From contig NZ_CP085253.1 of the NCBI RefSeq assembly GCF_044872765.1, positions 1,984,001-2,048,000 on the forward strand: a stretch of DNA of 64,000 bases, written 5' to 3'. Below are positions 29,494 through 40,016 of the stretch, in pieces. Each line of letters begins with the position of its first letter. The first letter of the stretch is position 1. The notes beneath the pieces were generated by a model. The model saw only the letters and a program-made list of their open reading frames with translations. It was not told where the DNA came from and searched no databases. This stretch comes from Micrococcus sp023147585 (GTDB lineage Bacteria > Actinomycetota > Actinomycetes > Actinomycetales > Micrococcaceae). The translations under genes were made by a program, and so were the position numbers.

Positions 29494-30966
29494 TCACGCC
29501 GCGTCGGCCGCCGGGCGCTTCACGAACCACACCGCCACCACGTTGAGCGTGAACACCGCCGCGCCAGAGAGGAACGCCAGGTGCACGCCGTCCATCATGG
29601 CGGCCCGCGCCGGCAGGCCTGCCGCGGCCGACGACGCCGTCCCCACCGTGAGCAGCGTGATGAACAGCGCCGTGCCCGCCGCGCCGGCCACCTGCTGCAG
29701 CGTGGACATCAGGGCGGAGCCGTGCGCGTACAGCGGCCGGGGCAGGGCGCTGAGCGCCGTCGTCATGAGCGGGGAGAACAGCAGGGAGAGGCCGATCGAG
29801 ATGGCCACGTGCAGGCCCACCACCATGAGGGCGCTCGAGTCCTCGCTCAGCGTGGTGTAGCCCCACAGTCCCGCGGCGCCGAGAACCGAGCCCGGCACGA
29901 CGAGCGGGCGCGGGCCGACGCGGTCGTAGAGGGCTCCCACCACGTAGCCGAGCACCGCCATCACGACGCCGCCGGGCAGCAGGGCCAGGCCGGACTGCTG
30001 GGTGCTCCAGCCGAGCACCTCCTGCAGGTAGATGGGCAACAGGATGATGGTGCCGAACAGGGCCATCATGGACACGAGCATCACGCCCAGCGCCACCGTG
30101 AACGTGGGCCGGGCGAGCGTGCGCAGGTCCAGGAGCGCGCGGTCCTTGAGCCGCAGCTGGCGGGCCGCGAACGCCGCCAGGGCGAGCACTCCCACCAGGA
30201 TCGGGATCCACGGCGCGACGGCCGCGTGCCCGCCCGCGGCCTCGCCGATGCTGGAGAGGCCGAAGACCAGGCCCGCGAAGCCGACGGCGGAGAGCGCTCC
30301 GGAGGGCACGTCCAGGCGGACAGGATGCGGCTCGGTGACGTTGCGGACCCACGCGGCGCCGGCGGCCAGCGCGAACAGGGCGATGGGCAGCACGGTGAAG
30401 AACAGCCAGCGCCACGTGAAGTGCTCGAGGATCACTCCGCCCACGGTGGGGCCGCTGGCCGGGGCCACGGCGATGACGATCGAGATGACGCCCATGATGC
30501 GCCCGCGGCGGGCCAGCGGCACCACGTTGAGCACCGTGGTCATCAGCAGCGGCATCATGATGGCCGTGCCGACGGCCTGCACCACGCGTCCGGCGAGCAG
30601 GATCCCGAAGGTCGGCGCCAGTCCCGCCAGAGCGGTGCCGAGCGTGAACGTGCTCATGGCGATGATGAACACGGTGCGGAGCGTGAACCGGTTCAGCAGC
30701 CACCCCGTGAAGGGGATGACCACGGCCATCGTCAGCATGAAGCCGGTGGAGAGCCACTGCGCCGAGGCGGCCGAGACCGAGAACTCCTCCATCAGGCGCG
30801 GCAGCGCCACGGACATGATCGTCTCGTTGAGGATCACCACGAAGGCGGCGGAGACGAGCAGGCCGATGAGTCGGCCGGTGCCGGGGGCGAGGGTGTCGGC
30901 GACGAGGGCGCGCTCGCCGTCGTCGTGCGCGGGGCCCGGGGAGCCGGCGTCGGGGGATGAGGTCAC
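29494..30966 (-). CDS. DHA2-family (EmrB/QacA-type) multidrug exporter
   Basis: A 490-residue, fourteen-helix MFS exporter. FVVILNETIMSVALPRLMEE is the characteristic helix-1 motif with acidic Glu, WLSTGFMLTMAVVIPFTGWL follows in helix 2, and APASGPTVGGVILEH is the antiporter motif C. GAAAGGCCCCC precedes the ATG. It is on the same strand as acetyl-CoA synthetase but 202 bases downstream with a small hairpin between, so it is probably independent. Substrates cannot be predicted. Confidence 0.92.
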   Translation of the reverse strand: MTSSPDAGSPGPAHDDGERALVADTLAPGTGRLIGLLVSAAFVVILNETIMSVALPRLMEEFSVSAASAQWLSTGFMLTMAVVIPFTGWLLNRFTLRTVFIIAMSTFTLGTALAGLAPTFGILLAGRVVQAVGTAIMMPLLMTTVLNVVPLARRGRIMGVISIVIAVAPASGPTVGGVILEHFTWRWLFFTVLPIALFALAAGAAWVRNVTEPHPVRLDVPSGALSAVGFAGLVFGLSSIGEAAGGHAAVAPWIPILVGVLALAAFAARQLRLKDRALLDLRTLARPTFTVALGVMLVSMMALFGTIILLPIYLQEVLGWSTQQSGLALLPGGVVMAVLGYVVGALYDRVGPRPLVVPGSVLGAAGLWGYTTLSEDSSALMVVGLHVAISIGLSLLFSPLMTTALSALPRPLYAHGSALMSTLQQVAGAAGTALFITLLTVGTASSAAAGLPARAAMMDGVHLAFLSGAAVFTLNVVAVWFVKRPAADAA

Positions 30967-31015
30967 GGGGGCCTTTCAGGGGGCGGGACCGAGCGGGGAA
31001 CGGCCGCCAGTCTAT

Positions 31016-31037
31016 GGGGGCGGGCGGGCCCCCGCCC
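31016..31037 (-). terminator. Short GC hairpin after acsA
   Basis: GGGGCGGG (31016-31023) pairs with CCCGCCCC (31030-31037) over a six-base loop. It lies 130 bases past the acsA stop codon and close to the DHA2 start, so assignment as a terminator is tentative. Confidence 0.3.
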
Positions 31038-31168
31038 CGTGACGGTTCCGGACGGGGGTGAGAGGCTGACGTCGTCATCCTCGATCCGCGAGTCGGCCGG
31101 GCCCGCGGGCTCGCCCTCCTCCGAGATCCAGTCCGCGAACGCGGACCTCGCCGGCGAGAGCGGGGCGG

Positions 31169-33277
<2,109 letters not shown>

Positions 33278-33470
33278 GGGAGGGAACCTCGGTTCGGTCG
33301 GGGGTGTGGCGAGCGCAAGCGGCGGGCGTCTCGGAGGAGCCCGGGCTCGGTCCTCGAGCGTACGAATCCCCGCGGCCGCCCCGCCCGCCCCGCGTCACGC
33401 AGGGCCGGCCGCCGCCTGCCGCGCCGCCGGCTGCCCGGCACCCCCGGGGCGCTCTGGAAGAGTGGTGCCC

Positions 33471-34745
33471 ATGCAGAGCCCCGCCGCCGACCACGCATCC
33501 CTCTCCGCCGAGTTCGCCGAGGTGTTCCACGCCGCCGCCCAGGGCGAGCGGGCCCGCGAGGCCGGGCGCCACCTGCCCTTCGTGGCGCAGCAGCGGCTCC
33601 AGGAGGCCGGGCTGGGGAAGGTCAGCGTCCCGGCCGAGTTCGGCGGGCGCGGAGCCGGGCACGAGACGGTGCTGCGCCTGCTGGCCGACCTCGCCGCGCG
33701 GGACGTGAACACCGCACACCTGTGGCGTTCGCACCTGGTGTTCGTGGCCGCCGTCGACGACCAGCCTCAGCGCCTGAGGAAGGCCTGGATGCCTCACGCC
33801 GCCGCGGGGGAGTGGGCCGGCTCCGCCCTCGCGGAGCGCGCCGGATCCGGGGCCGCGCCGGGCCGGGCGGCGGCGCGTGCCGCCCGCGACGAGGGCGGCA
33901 CGTGGGTGGTCACGGGCCACAAGTACTACGCCACGGGCTCGGCGTTCGCGCAGTGGACCATCGTCACGGTGGGCGTGGACGGGGCCGACCTCGTCTCCCG
34001 ACGCAACTCGAAGCGGGCCGGCGGCGCGGTGCGCGAGCCGGAGCGGGCGATCGCGGTGGTGCGCGTGCGCCAGCCGCGCGTGCGCATCAAGGATGACTGG
34101 GACGGATTCGGCCAGCGGCTCACCGCCACCGGGTCCGTGGTGCTCGACGGCGCGGCCGCGGAGGACCTGCTCGAGGTGCCGCGTTCGCACGGGCCCGTGC
34201 CGGTGCTCGAGGAGGCCACGCTGCTGGCCCTGCAGGTGGGCGTGGCCCGCGCGGCCCTCGACGAGGGCGTGGCCCTCCTGAAGGCCCGCACCCGAACGTT
34301 CAACACCGGCACGGCGGACCGCCCGCAGCAGGATCCGCAGCTGCTCGAGATCGTGGGGCGCATGGCCGGGCAGGTGAGCGCGGCTCGGCTGCTCGTGCGC
34401 GAGGTCGGGAGGGCCATGGACGCCGCCGCGGCGTGGGACGCGGCCCATCCGGACGACGTCGAGGGCGAGGTGAGCGCCCGCCTGTGGGACGAGGCGATGG
34501 ACGCGGCCTACCGGGCTCAGGCCGTGGTGCCGGACTTCGTCCTCGAGGTCTGCACCCGGATCTTCGACACCCTCGGCGCCTCCGCGACCTCCACCGAGCT
34601 GCAGCTGGACCGCCACTGGCGCAACGCCCGCACCCTGGCCACGCACGATCCTGCCGTGTTCAAGGTCCGGATGGTCGGGGACCGCCTGGTCAACGGCGCG
34701 GCCCCGGTCGCGTACACCTCCGCCGGCGAGGTCCCGGAGGACTGA
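33471..34745 (+). CDS. Acyl-CoA-dehydrogenase-fold flavin monooxygenase (DszC/SfnC-like), cassette 2
   Basis: A 424-residue paralogue of the enzyme at 24197-25636. The shared blocks are GHKYYATGSAFAQWT, KDDWDGFGQRLTATGSVVL, ARTRTFNTG-like KARTRTFNTGTADRPQQDP and LDRHWRNARTLATHDPAVFK. As in DszC-type enzymes it should use reduced flavin and oxygen rather than oxidise acyl-CoA. AAGAGT seven bases before the ATG gives a leaderless layout, and a 19-bp perfect hairpin closes the gene, so it is a single-gene unit. The SAM-riboswitch-controlled metNIQ genes follow on the same strand. Confidence 0.9.
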   Translation: MQSPAADHASLSAEFAEVFHAAAQGERAREAGRHLPFVAQQRLQEAGLGKVSVPAEFGGRGAGHETVLRLLADLAARDVNTAHLWRSHLVFVAAVDDQPQRLRKAWMPHAAAGEWAGSALAERAGSGAAPGRAAARAARDEGGTWVVTGHKYYATGSAFAQWTIVTVGVDGADLVSRRNSKRAGGAVREPERAIAVVRVRQPRVRIKDDWDGFGQRLTATGSVVLDGAAAEDLLEVPRSHGPVPVLEEATLLALQVGVARAALDEGVALLKARTRTFNTGTADRPQQDPQLLEIVGRMAGQVSAARLLVREVGRAMDAAAAWDAAHPDDVEGEVSARLWDEAMDAAYRAQAVVPDFVLEVCTRIFDTLGASATSTELQLDRHWRNARTLATHDPAVFKVRMVGDRLVNGAAPVAYTSAGEVPED

Positions 34746-34772
34746 GCGCGGCGGGGTCGGCGGGCACGGTGG

Positions 34773-34830
34773 CCCCACCACGACGACGGCGGCGCACCCG
34801 GGCGGGGGCGTCGCCGTCGTCGTGGTGGGG
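34773..34830 (+). terminator. 19-bp perfect hairpin after cassette-2 monooxygenase
   Basis: Arms 34773-34791 and 34812-34830 are perfectly complementary over a 20-base loop. It separates the monooxygenase from the riboswitch-controlled transporter transcript; no T-tract. Confidence 0.7.
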
Positions 34831-34939
34831 GCGGTCCTGTGACGACGTGTGCGCGGCGCCGAGATCCCCCACGGCCCTGGCGGCCGCGATGCGTCCTCGC
34901 CGGTCGGCCCGGCTGTGAGGCGCGGGGCCGGTGTGATGA

Positions 34940-35040
34940 AGTCATTGCACCCATCCAGAGCGGCCGAGAGATCTGGCTCGACGACGCCGCAGCAGCCCGC
35001 CCGTACGGACCAGGGTGCTACCGCCAGAACCGATGGAGGA
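34940..35040 (+). promoter_or_regulatory. SAM riboswitch (SAM-I/SAM-IV clan) before metN
   Basis: The leader contains, in order, AGAGCGGCCGAGAGATCTGG, then CTCGACGACGCCGCAGCAG, then GGTGCTACCGCCAGAACC, which matches the conserved core of SAM-I/SAM-IV riboswitches. SAM-IV is the actinobacterial class found upstream of sulfur genes. P1 is CCATC (34951-34955) with GATGG (35032-35036). The 3' strand of P1 overlaps GGAGGA, the Shine-Dalgarno sequence for metN, so bound SAM would block translation. The short sequence between P1 and the start leaves no room for a separate terminator. Confidence 0.9.
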
Positions 35041-35045
35041 ATGCA

Positions 35046-35999
35046 TTGATCTCACTTCGCCATGTCTCGACCACCTTCACCCGGGAGGCCTCTCCGCGGC
35101 GGGCCCGGCCTGCCTCGCCGGCCGCTTGGCTGCGCCGACGGAACGCCGTGGTGGTGGACCCGCCGTCGTCGTCCGGTGCATCCTTCACCGCCGTGGACGA
35201 CGTCTCACTGGACATCCCGGCCGGGGCTATCCACGGCATCATCGGCTTCAGCGGCGCCGGGAAGTCCACCCTTCTGCGCAACATCAACCTCCTGCAACGT
35301 CCCACCGCCGGCGAGGTGTGGTTCGATTCCGAAGAGCTCACGGGCCTCTCCGAGGCCGAGCTACGGATCCGCCGTCATGAGATCGGGATGATCTTCCAGG
35401 GCTTCAACCTCGTGCACAACCACACCGCCTTGGGCAACGTCGAGCTGAGCCTGAAGTTCACCGGCGAGCGCAATGCCCGAAACCGACGGAAGCAGGCACT
35501 GGAGGCGCTCGACCTGGTGGACCTGGCGGACAAGGCGTCCTCCTACCCCGCGCAACTCTCCGGAGGGCAGAAGCAACGTGTGGCCATTGCCCGTGCGCTG
35601 GCGACGCGCCCGAAGCTCCTCCTGTGCGACGAGCCGACGTCCGCCCTCGACCCCTTCACCACGGCCACGGTGCTCCAGTACCTGGCGGACATCAACCGTC
35701 AGCTGGGCATCACCGTGGTGATCGTGACCCACGAGATGGAGGTCATCAAGGCGTTGGCCGACGACGTGTCCGTCATGGAGGCCGGGCGCGTGGTGGAGAG
35801 TTTCAGCGTGGAGGACCTGTCTTCGGGACGGTTCATACCCACCACCTCCATCGGCGCCTACCTGGTGTCTGAGGGCATCCACCTCGACCGGGCTGGACGC
35901 GGGCACACTCCACCCCCGGAGCCCCCGGCCGAGCGCCGAGACGGCCCCCTGGACGCCGCGCCGAGCCTGCCCCTCCTGGCCGGGGCGGAGGTGGCCTGA
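35046..35999 (+). CDS. metN: Methionine-type ABC transporter ATP-binding protein
   Basis: A 317-residue ATPase of the D-/L-methionine uptake family. Walker A is GFSGAGKST at residues 67-75, the signature is LSGGQKQR and Walker B is LLLCDEPTSALD. The start is TTG 35046, five bases after GGAGGA; the in-frame extension upstream runs through the riboswitch and is not coding. Two oddities: an extra stretch of about 30 residues (REASPRRARPASPAAWLRRR and following) before the AVDDVSLDIPAG strand, and no C-terminal NIL/ACT-like domain, replaced by a proline-rich tail. Without that domain the methionine feedback seen in E. coli MetN should be absent. Confidence 0.92.
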   Translation: MISLRHVSTTFTREASPRRARPASPAAWLRRRNAVVVDPPSSSGASFTAVDDVSLDIPAGAIHGIIGFSGAGKSTLLRNINLLQRPTAGEVWFDSEELTGLSEAELRIRRHEIGMIFQGFNLVHNHTALGNVELSLKFTGERNARNRRKQALEALDLVDLADKASSYPAQLSGGQKQRVAIARALATRPKLLLCDEPTSALDPFTTATVLQYLADINRQLGITVVIVTHEMEVIKALADDVSVMEAGRVVESFSVEDLSSGRFIPTTSIGAYLVSEGIHLDRAGRGHTPPPEPPAERRDGPLDAAPSLPLLAGAEVA

Positions 36000-36000
36000 G

Positions 36001-36666
36001 ATGGAGCGCATCGTCGAACTCCTGCCGGAGCTCACCGTCGCCCTGGGCCAGACGCTGCTGATGATCGCCGTGGCCATCCCAGCGGCCGTGGCCCTGGGCA
36101 TTCCGCTCGGCGTGTGGCTCTTCACCCATGCGCCCGGCGGCATCTCCCCGTCGCCGCGGGCGCATCGCCTCGTCTCAGGCCTGGTGAACGTGTTCCGTTC
36201 CTTCCCGTTCCTGATCCTGCTCATCGCCATCATCCCGTTCACCCGCCTGGTGGTGGGGACAACCGTGGGAACCGCCGCGGCGATCGTGCCCCTCACCGTC
36301 AACGCGATCCCGTACTTTGCCCGGCTCGTGGAGCAGAACATGACGCAGCTCGGCGGGGGAGCCGTCGAGGCGGCAAGCGCGATGGGGGCGACGCGCGGCC
36401 AGATCATCCGCAACGTCCTGCTGGTCGACGCACGCCCGGCACTCATCGGATCGATCACCATCACCATGGTCAGCTTCATCTCGTTCTCCGCCATGGTCGG
36501 ACTCGTCGGCGGCGGTGGCATCGGCGATTTCGCCATCCGATACGGCTATTACCGCTACGAGACGGAGGTCATGGCGGTGGCCATCCTCGCCATGCTCCTG
36601 CTGGTCACGGCGGTCCAGTTCGTCGGCGGCCGGCTGGTCCGCCGCACGGACAAGCGCCTGGCCTGA
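36001..36666 (+). CDS. metI: Methionine-type ABC transporter permease
   Basis: A 221-residue membrane permease with about five helices, the normal MetI size. NVFRSFPFLILLIAIIPFTR and the EAA-loop region EAASAMGATRGQIIRNVLL, which contacts the ATPase, are conserved. It starts one base after the metN stop codon, so it is translationally coupled to metN. It should form the membrane channel of MetN2I2. Confidence 0.94.
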   Translation: MERIVELLPELTVALGQTLLMIAVAIPAAVALGIPLGVWLFTHAPGGISPSPRAHRLVSGLVNVFRSFPFLILLIAIIPFTRLVVGTTVGTAAAIVPLTVNAIPYFARLVEQNMTQLGGGAVEAASAMGATRGQIIRNVLLVDARPALIGSITITMVSFISFSAMVGLVGGGGIGDFAIRYGYYRYETEVMAVAILAMLLLVTAVQFVGGRLVRRTDKRLA

Positions 36667-36765
36667 TCTGTGTGCGCGGTGCACGCGCCCCTTTTCACGT
36701 ACGCCACTCTCCCGCCCGAGATCGCCCCCCCCGTGCCCTTGCGGCCTCATCGAAAGGTAACCCCC

Positions 36766-37683
36766 ATGCTCCTGCACGCCCACTCACCGTCGTCCAGGCC
36801 CACCCGCCGCCGTGTCCTCCAGGGGCTGGCCTTGACGGCCTTCGCAGGTCTGTCCTCCACCGGTTGCGGATCGTCCCAGGAGGCCGGCGCCACTCCGGAC
36901 AGGAAGATCTCCATGATCGTCACGGAGTCCGCCCCTTACCAAGAGCCCACGGAGCTTGTGAAGAAGAAGCTCGCGGGCCAGGGGTGGACGTTGCAGACGA
37001 CGTACGTGACGGACATCATCCAGCCCAACAACACCGTCCAACAGGGCGAGTATGACGTGAACTTCTTCCAGCACCTGGCCTACCTGAAGCAGTTCAACAG
37101 GGACAACGGCACGGCCGTGGAGCCGCTGTTCTCCGTCTACTACGGACGCAGCGGCCTCTTCTCCCTCACCCTCGACTCCTTCGACGACCTGCCGCAGGGG
37201 GCCAAGATCTCCATCCCGGTGGACACCTCCAACAACGGCCGTGCGCTCCAGCTGTTGGCAGAGGCGGGTGTGATCGAGGTCGATCCCGACAAGCCGGTGA
37301 CCCAGCTGTCCCAGCGCGACATCACGTCCAATCCGAAGAAGGTCGAGTTCGTCGAGGTGGACCAGCAGTCGCTCGCCCAGACTCTCCCTGACGTCGCCGC
37401 GGGCTTCGGGTTCGTCCGCCTCATCGCGGAGGCGGGGTACGACGTCGACGAGTCCACCTTGATCCTGGAGGACGACCCGGGGGTCCAGCTGCCGTTCTCC
37501 GTCGTCGTCGCTGCCAAGGCGGACTTCCGGGACACCGAGGCCGCACGGGTCCTGCAGGAGGCCTACCACTCTCCGGAGGTCCAGCAGTGGTACGCCGACT
37601 ACGAGGGAGGAGTGGTGGCCTACACCGGTGAGGTCACCCTGGAGAACTCCGCTCAGGTCTGGAAGGAGTTCTCGTCCGAGTGA
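36766..37683 (+). CDS. metQ: Methionine-type ABC transporter substrate-binding lipoprotein
   Basis: A 305-residue NlpA/MetQ lipoprotein. A twin-arginine-like signal (RPTRRRVLQGLALTAFAG) ends in a lipobox with SSTGCGSS, so the mature protein is anchored outside by Cys34-35. The mature part has the family motifs NTVQQGEYDVNFFQHLAYL and KISIPVDTSNNGRALQLL. GAAAGG lies nine bases before the ATG, 99 bp after metI. It may bind methionine or other sulfur compounds such as sulfoxides; the context of two organosulfur monooxygenases leaves that open. Confidence 0.93.
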   Translation: MLLHAHSPSSRPTRRRVLQGLALTAFAGLSSTGCGSSQEAGATPDRKISMIVTESAPYQEPTELVKKKLAGQGWTLQTTYVTDIIQPNNTVQQGEYDVNFFQHLAYLKQFNRDNGTAVEPLFSVYYGRSGLFSLTLDSFDDLPQGAKISIPVDTSNNGRALQLLAEAGVIEVDPDKPVTQLSQRDITSNPKKVEFVEVDQQSLAQTLPDVAAGFGFVRLIAEAGYDVDESTLILEDDPGVQLPFSVVVAAKADFRDTEAARVLQEAYHSPEVQQWYADYEGGVVAYTGEVTLENSAQVWKEFSSE

Positions 37684-37824
37684 TACGTGGCGGGCCTGGC
37701 ACGGCGCGTCACATGGGGGCGGCCGGGCCGTGGCAGAGCCGGGCACGACGGCGGCATGACGCCCGCCGCCGTCGTGCCGTCACACGATTTCCCACAGCGT
37801 CGGGGCACTGCATTGACTGGCGCC

Positions 37825-39237
37825 ATGACCACCGAGCATGCCCACAGCGCACCGTCCGTCACCCCTCGTCAGATCCTCTTCAACGCCTTCGACATGAACT
37901 GCGTGGCCCACCAGTCGCCGGGCCTGTGGCGCCATCCGGACGACCACGCCCGCGACTACAACACGCTGGGCTACTGGACGCACCTGGCCAAGACCCTTGA
38001 GCAGGGTCTCTTCGACGGCCTGTTCATCGCGGACGTGCTCGGCCCCTACTCCGTCTACGGGGGCACCTCCGAGGCCGCCATCCGCACTGGTGCGCAGACC
38101 CCGGTCAACGACCCGTTCCTGCTGGTCTCGGCGATGGCCGCCGTCACCGAGCACCTCGGCTTCGGGGTCACCGCCGGCACCGCCTACGAGCACCCGTACC
38201 CGTTCGCCCGCCGCCTGGCCACGCTGGACCACCTCACGGGCGGCCGCGTGGGCTGGAACGTCGTCACCGGCTACCTGCCCTCGGCGGCCCAGAACATGGG
38301 CCAGGACGACCAGATGGAGCACGACGAGCGCTACGAGCACGCGGACGAGTACCTCGACGTCGTCTACAAGCTCCTCGAGGGCTCGTGGGAGGACGACGCG
38401 GTGGTCTACGACAAGGAGACCGGCGTGTTCGCGGACCCGGCCAAGGTCCACGACATCGCCCACGAGGGGACGTGGTTCAAGGTGCCCGGCCATGCCGTGA
38501 CCGAGCCCTCCGCGCAGCGCACCCCCGTGATCTACCAGGCCGGCGCCTCGACGCGCGGCCGCGCCTTCGCGGGCAAGCACGCCGAGGCGGTCTTCATCAA
38601 CTCCCCCACGAAGGAGCTGGCCAAGGCCACCACCGCGAAGATCCGCCAGGCCCTGGTGGACGCCGGCCGTGACCCGTACGACGTGAAGATCTTCGCGATG
38701 CAGACGATCGTCACCGGGGCCACCGACGAGGACGCGCGGGCCAAGTACGACGACCTGGCGCAGTACGTGGACCCGCTGGGCGGCCTCGTGCTCATGTCCG
38801 GCTGGATGGGCATCGACCTGTCCCAGTACGACCTGGACGAGTCGATCGGGGACGTGAAGTCGAACGCCATCCAGTCCACCGTGGAGACCTTCCAGAAGGC
38901 CTCCGGCACGGACGAGGAGTGGACCGTGCGCAAGCTCGCCGAGTGGGTGGGCATCGGCGGCTTCGGCCCGGTGATCGTGGGCGGCGGCGCATCGGCGGCC
39001 CGGCAGCTGGCCGAGTGGGCCGACGAGACGGACGTGGACGGCTTCAACCTGGCCTATCACATCACCCCCGGGACGTTCGAGGACGTCGTGGAGCACGTGG
39101 TGCCCGAGCTCCAGCGTCTGGGCCGCTACAAGACCGCGTACACGGACGGCACGCTGCGCCACAAGCTCTTCGGTCGTGGCGACCACCTCCCGGAGGGCCA
39201 CCACGGGGCGTCCTTCGCGCTGCGCCGTCGTCGGTAA
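37825..39237 (+). CDS. LLM-class FMNH2-dependent monooxygenase (NtaA/DszA/SnaA family), cassette 2
   Basis: A 470-residue paralogue of 27048-28433. HQSPGLWRHPDDH, ATLDHLTGGRVGWNVVTGYL and VIYQAGASTRGRAFAG correspond block by block to the first copy. The family oxidises sulfones or aminopolycarboxylates with FMNH2 supplied in trans. ATG 37825 is chosen because the family N-terminus begins soon after it; TTGACT lies six bases before. A frame open upstream to 37687 has no family similarity. It follows metQ by 141 bp on the same strand. Confidence 0.92.
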   Translation: MTTEHAHSAPSVTPRQILFNAFDMNCVAHQSPGLWRHPDDHARDYNTLGYWTHLAKTLEQGLFDGLFIADVLGPYSVYGGTSEAAIRTGAQTPVNDPFLLVSAMAAVTEHLGFGVTAGTAYEHPYPFARRLATLDHLTGGRVGWNVVTGYLPSAAQNMGQDDQMEHDERYEHADEYLDVVYKLLEGSWEDDAVVYDKETGVFADPAKVHDIAHEGTWFKVPGHAVTEPSAQRTPVIYQAGASTRGRAFAGKHAEAVFINSPTKELAKATTAKIRQALVDAGRDPYDVKIFAMQTIVTGATDEDARAKYDDLAQYVDPLGGLVLMSGWMGIDLSQYDLDESIGDVKSNAIQSTVETFQKASGTDEEWTVRKLAEWVGIGGFGPVIVGGGASAARQLAEWADETDVDGFNLAYHITPGTFEDVVEHVVPELQRLGRYKTAYTDGTLRHKLFGRGDHLPEGHHGASFALRRRR

Positions 39238-39290
39238 GGTGAGGCGCGAGGACCGCGGGCCCACCCCGCGGCCGCACCGAGGAGGAGAAC

Positions 39291-40016
39291 ATGCACCGCA
39301 GACGTGCCGTCCACGCGGCGGGACTGGGGCTCATCGGCGCCCTGGCCCTCGCCGGGTGCGCGTCGGATCCCCAGCCCGCGGGTGAGGCCTGGAAGCAGGC
39401 CCGCACCCAGCTCGACGAGGCGGAGTCGGTCCGCCTCTCCACCGCGTACACCACGGGACGCCAGGGCCCCAGCGTGGTCACGTGGGACATCGCCGGCACG
39501 CTCGACGGCGGCAACGCCACCTCGACCGCCACCATGGGAGTGGGGGAGGACTCCCGCATGGTCGTGGACACCCGCACCGTGGGCGAGGACGTCTACGCGC
39601 GCGTCAGCACGGAGGGCGAGGACGTCCCCGCGCAGGTGCGCGCCGCGTACGGCGACGACGGGTGGAAGCGCCTCCCCGCGGACCAGGCGCAGGCCCAGGC
39701 GAACCCGCTGCGCACCGAGCTGGACCGGATCGCCCTCCCCGCCGCGGACGCCCTCGAGGGTGCGGACGTGGAGCCGGAGGAGGTCGAGCTCCAGGACGGC
39801 CACGCCCAGCGGTACGCGGTGCCGGCCGACGTCGCGGGCGCGGCCCAGGCCGCCGCGGGCGAGGGCGAGCCCGTCCGCGTGCGCTCCTTCACGGTGGATG
39901 AGGACGGCTCCCTCGTGGGCCTGCAGGTGGAGGCCGCGAACGCCCTCCAGCAGTACGAGCTCAGCGACTGGAACGCGATCGACCCGGCCGAGGTGCCGGA
40001 GGAGGTGTCCGAGTGA
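39291..40016 (+). CDS. Hypothetical lipoprotein, paralogue 1
   Basis: A 241-residue secreted lipoprotein. The signal peptide HAAGLGLIGALALAGCASD ends in a lipobox with Cys23 as the likely lipidated residue. The mature domain begins EAWKQARTQLDEAESVRLST, shared with the next gene, and is rich in acidic residues. The overall pattern recalls the LppX/LprG-type fold of lipid carriers, but that is a guess. GAGGAGGAG precedes the ATG. Its stop overlaps the start region of the next gene, so they form an operon of tandem duplicates. Confidence 0.85.
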   Translation: MHRRRAVHAAGLGLIGALALAGCASDPQPAGEAWKQARTQLDEAESVRLSTAYTTGRQGPSVVTWDIAGTLDGGNATSTATMGVGEDSRMVVDTRTVGEDVYARVSTEGEDVPAQVRAAYGDDGWKRLPADQAQAQANPLRTELDRIALPAADALEGADVEPEEVELQDGHAQRYAVPADVAGAAQAAAGEGEPVRVRSFTVDEDGSLVGLQVEAANALQQYELSDWNAIDPAEVPEEVSE

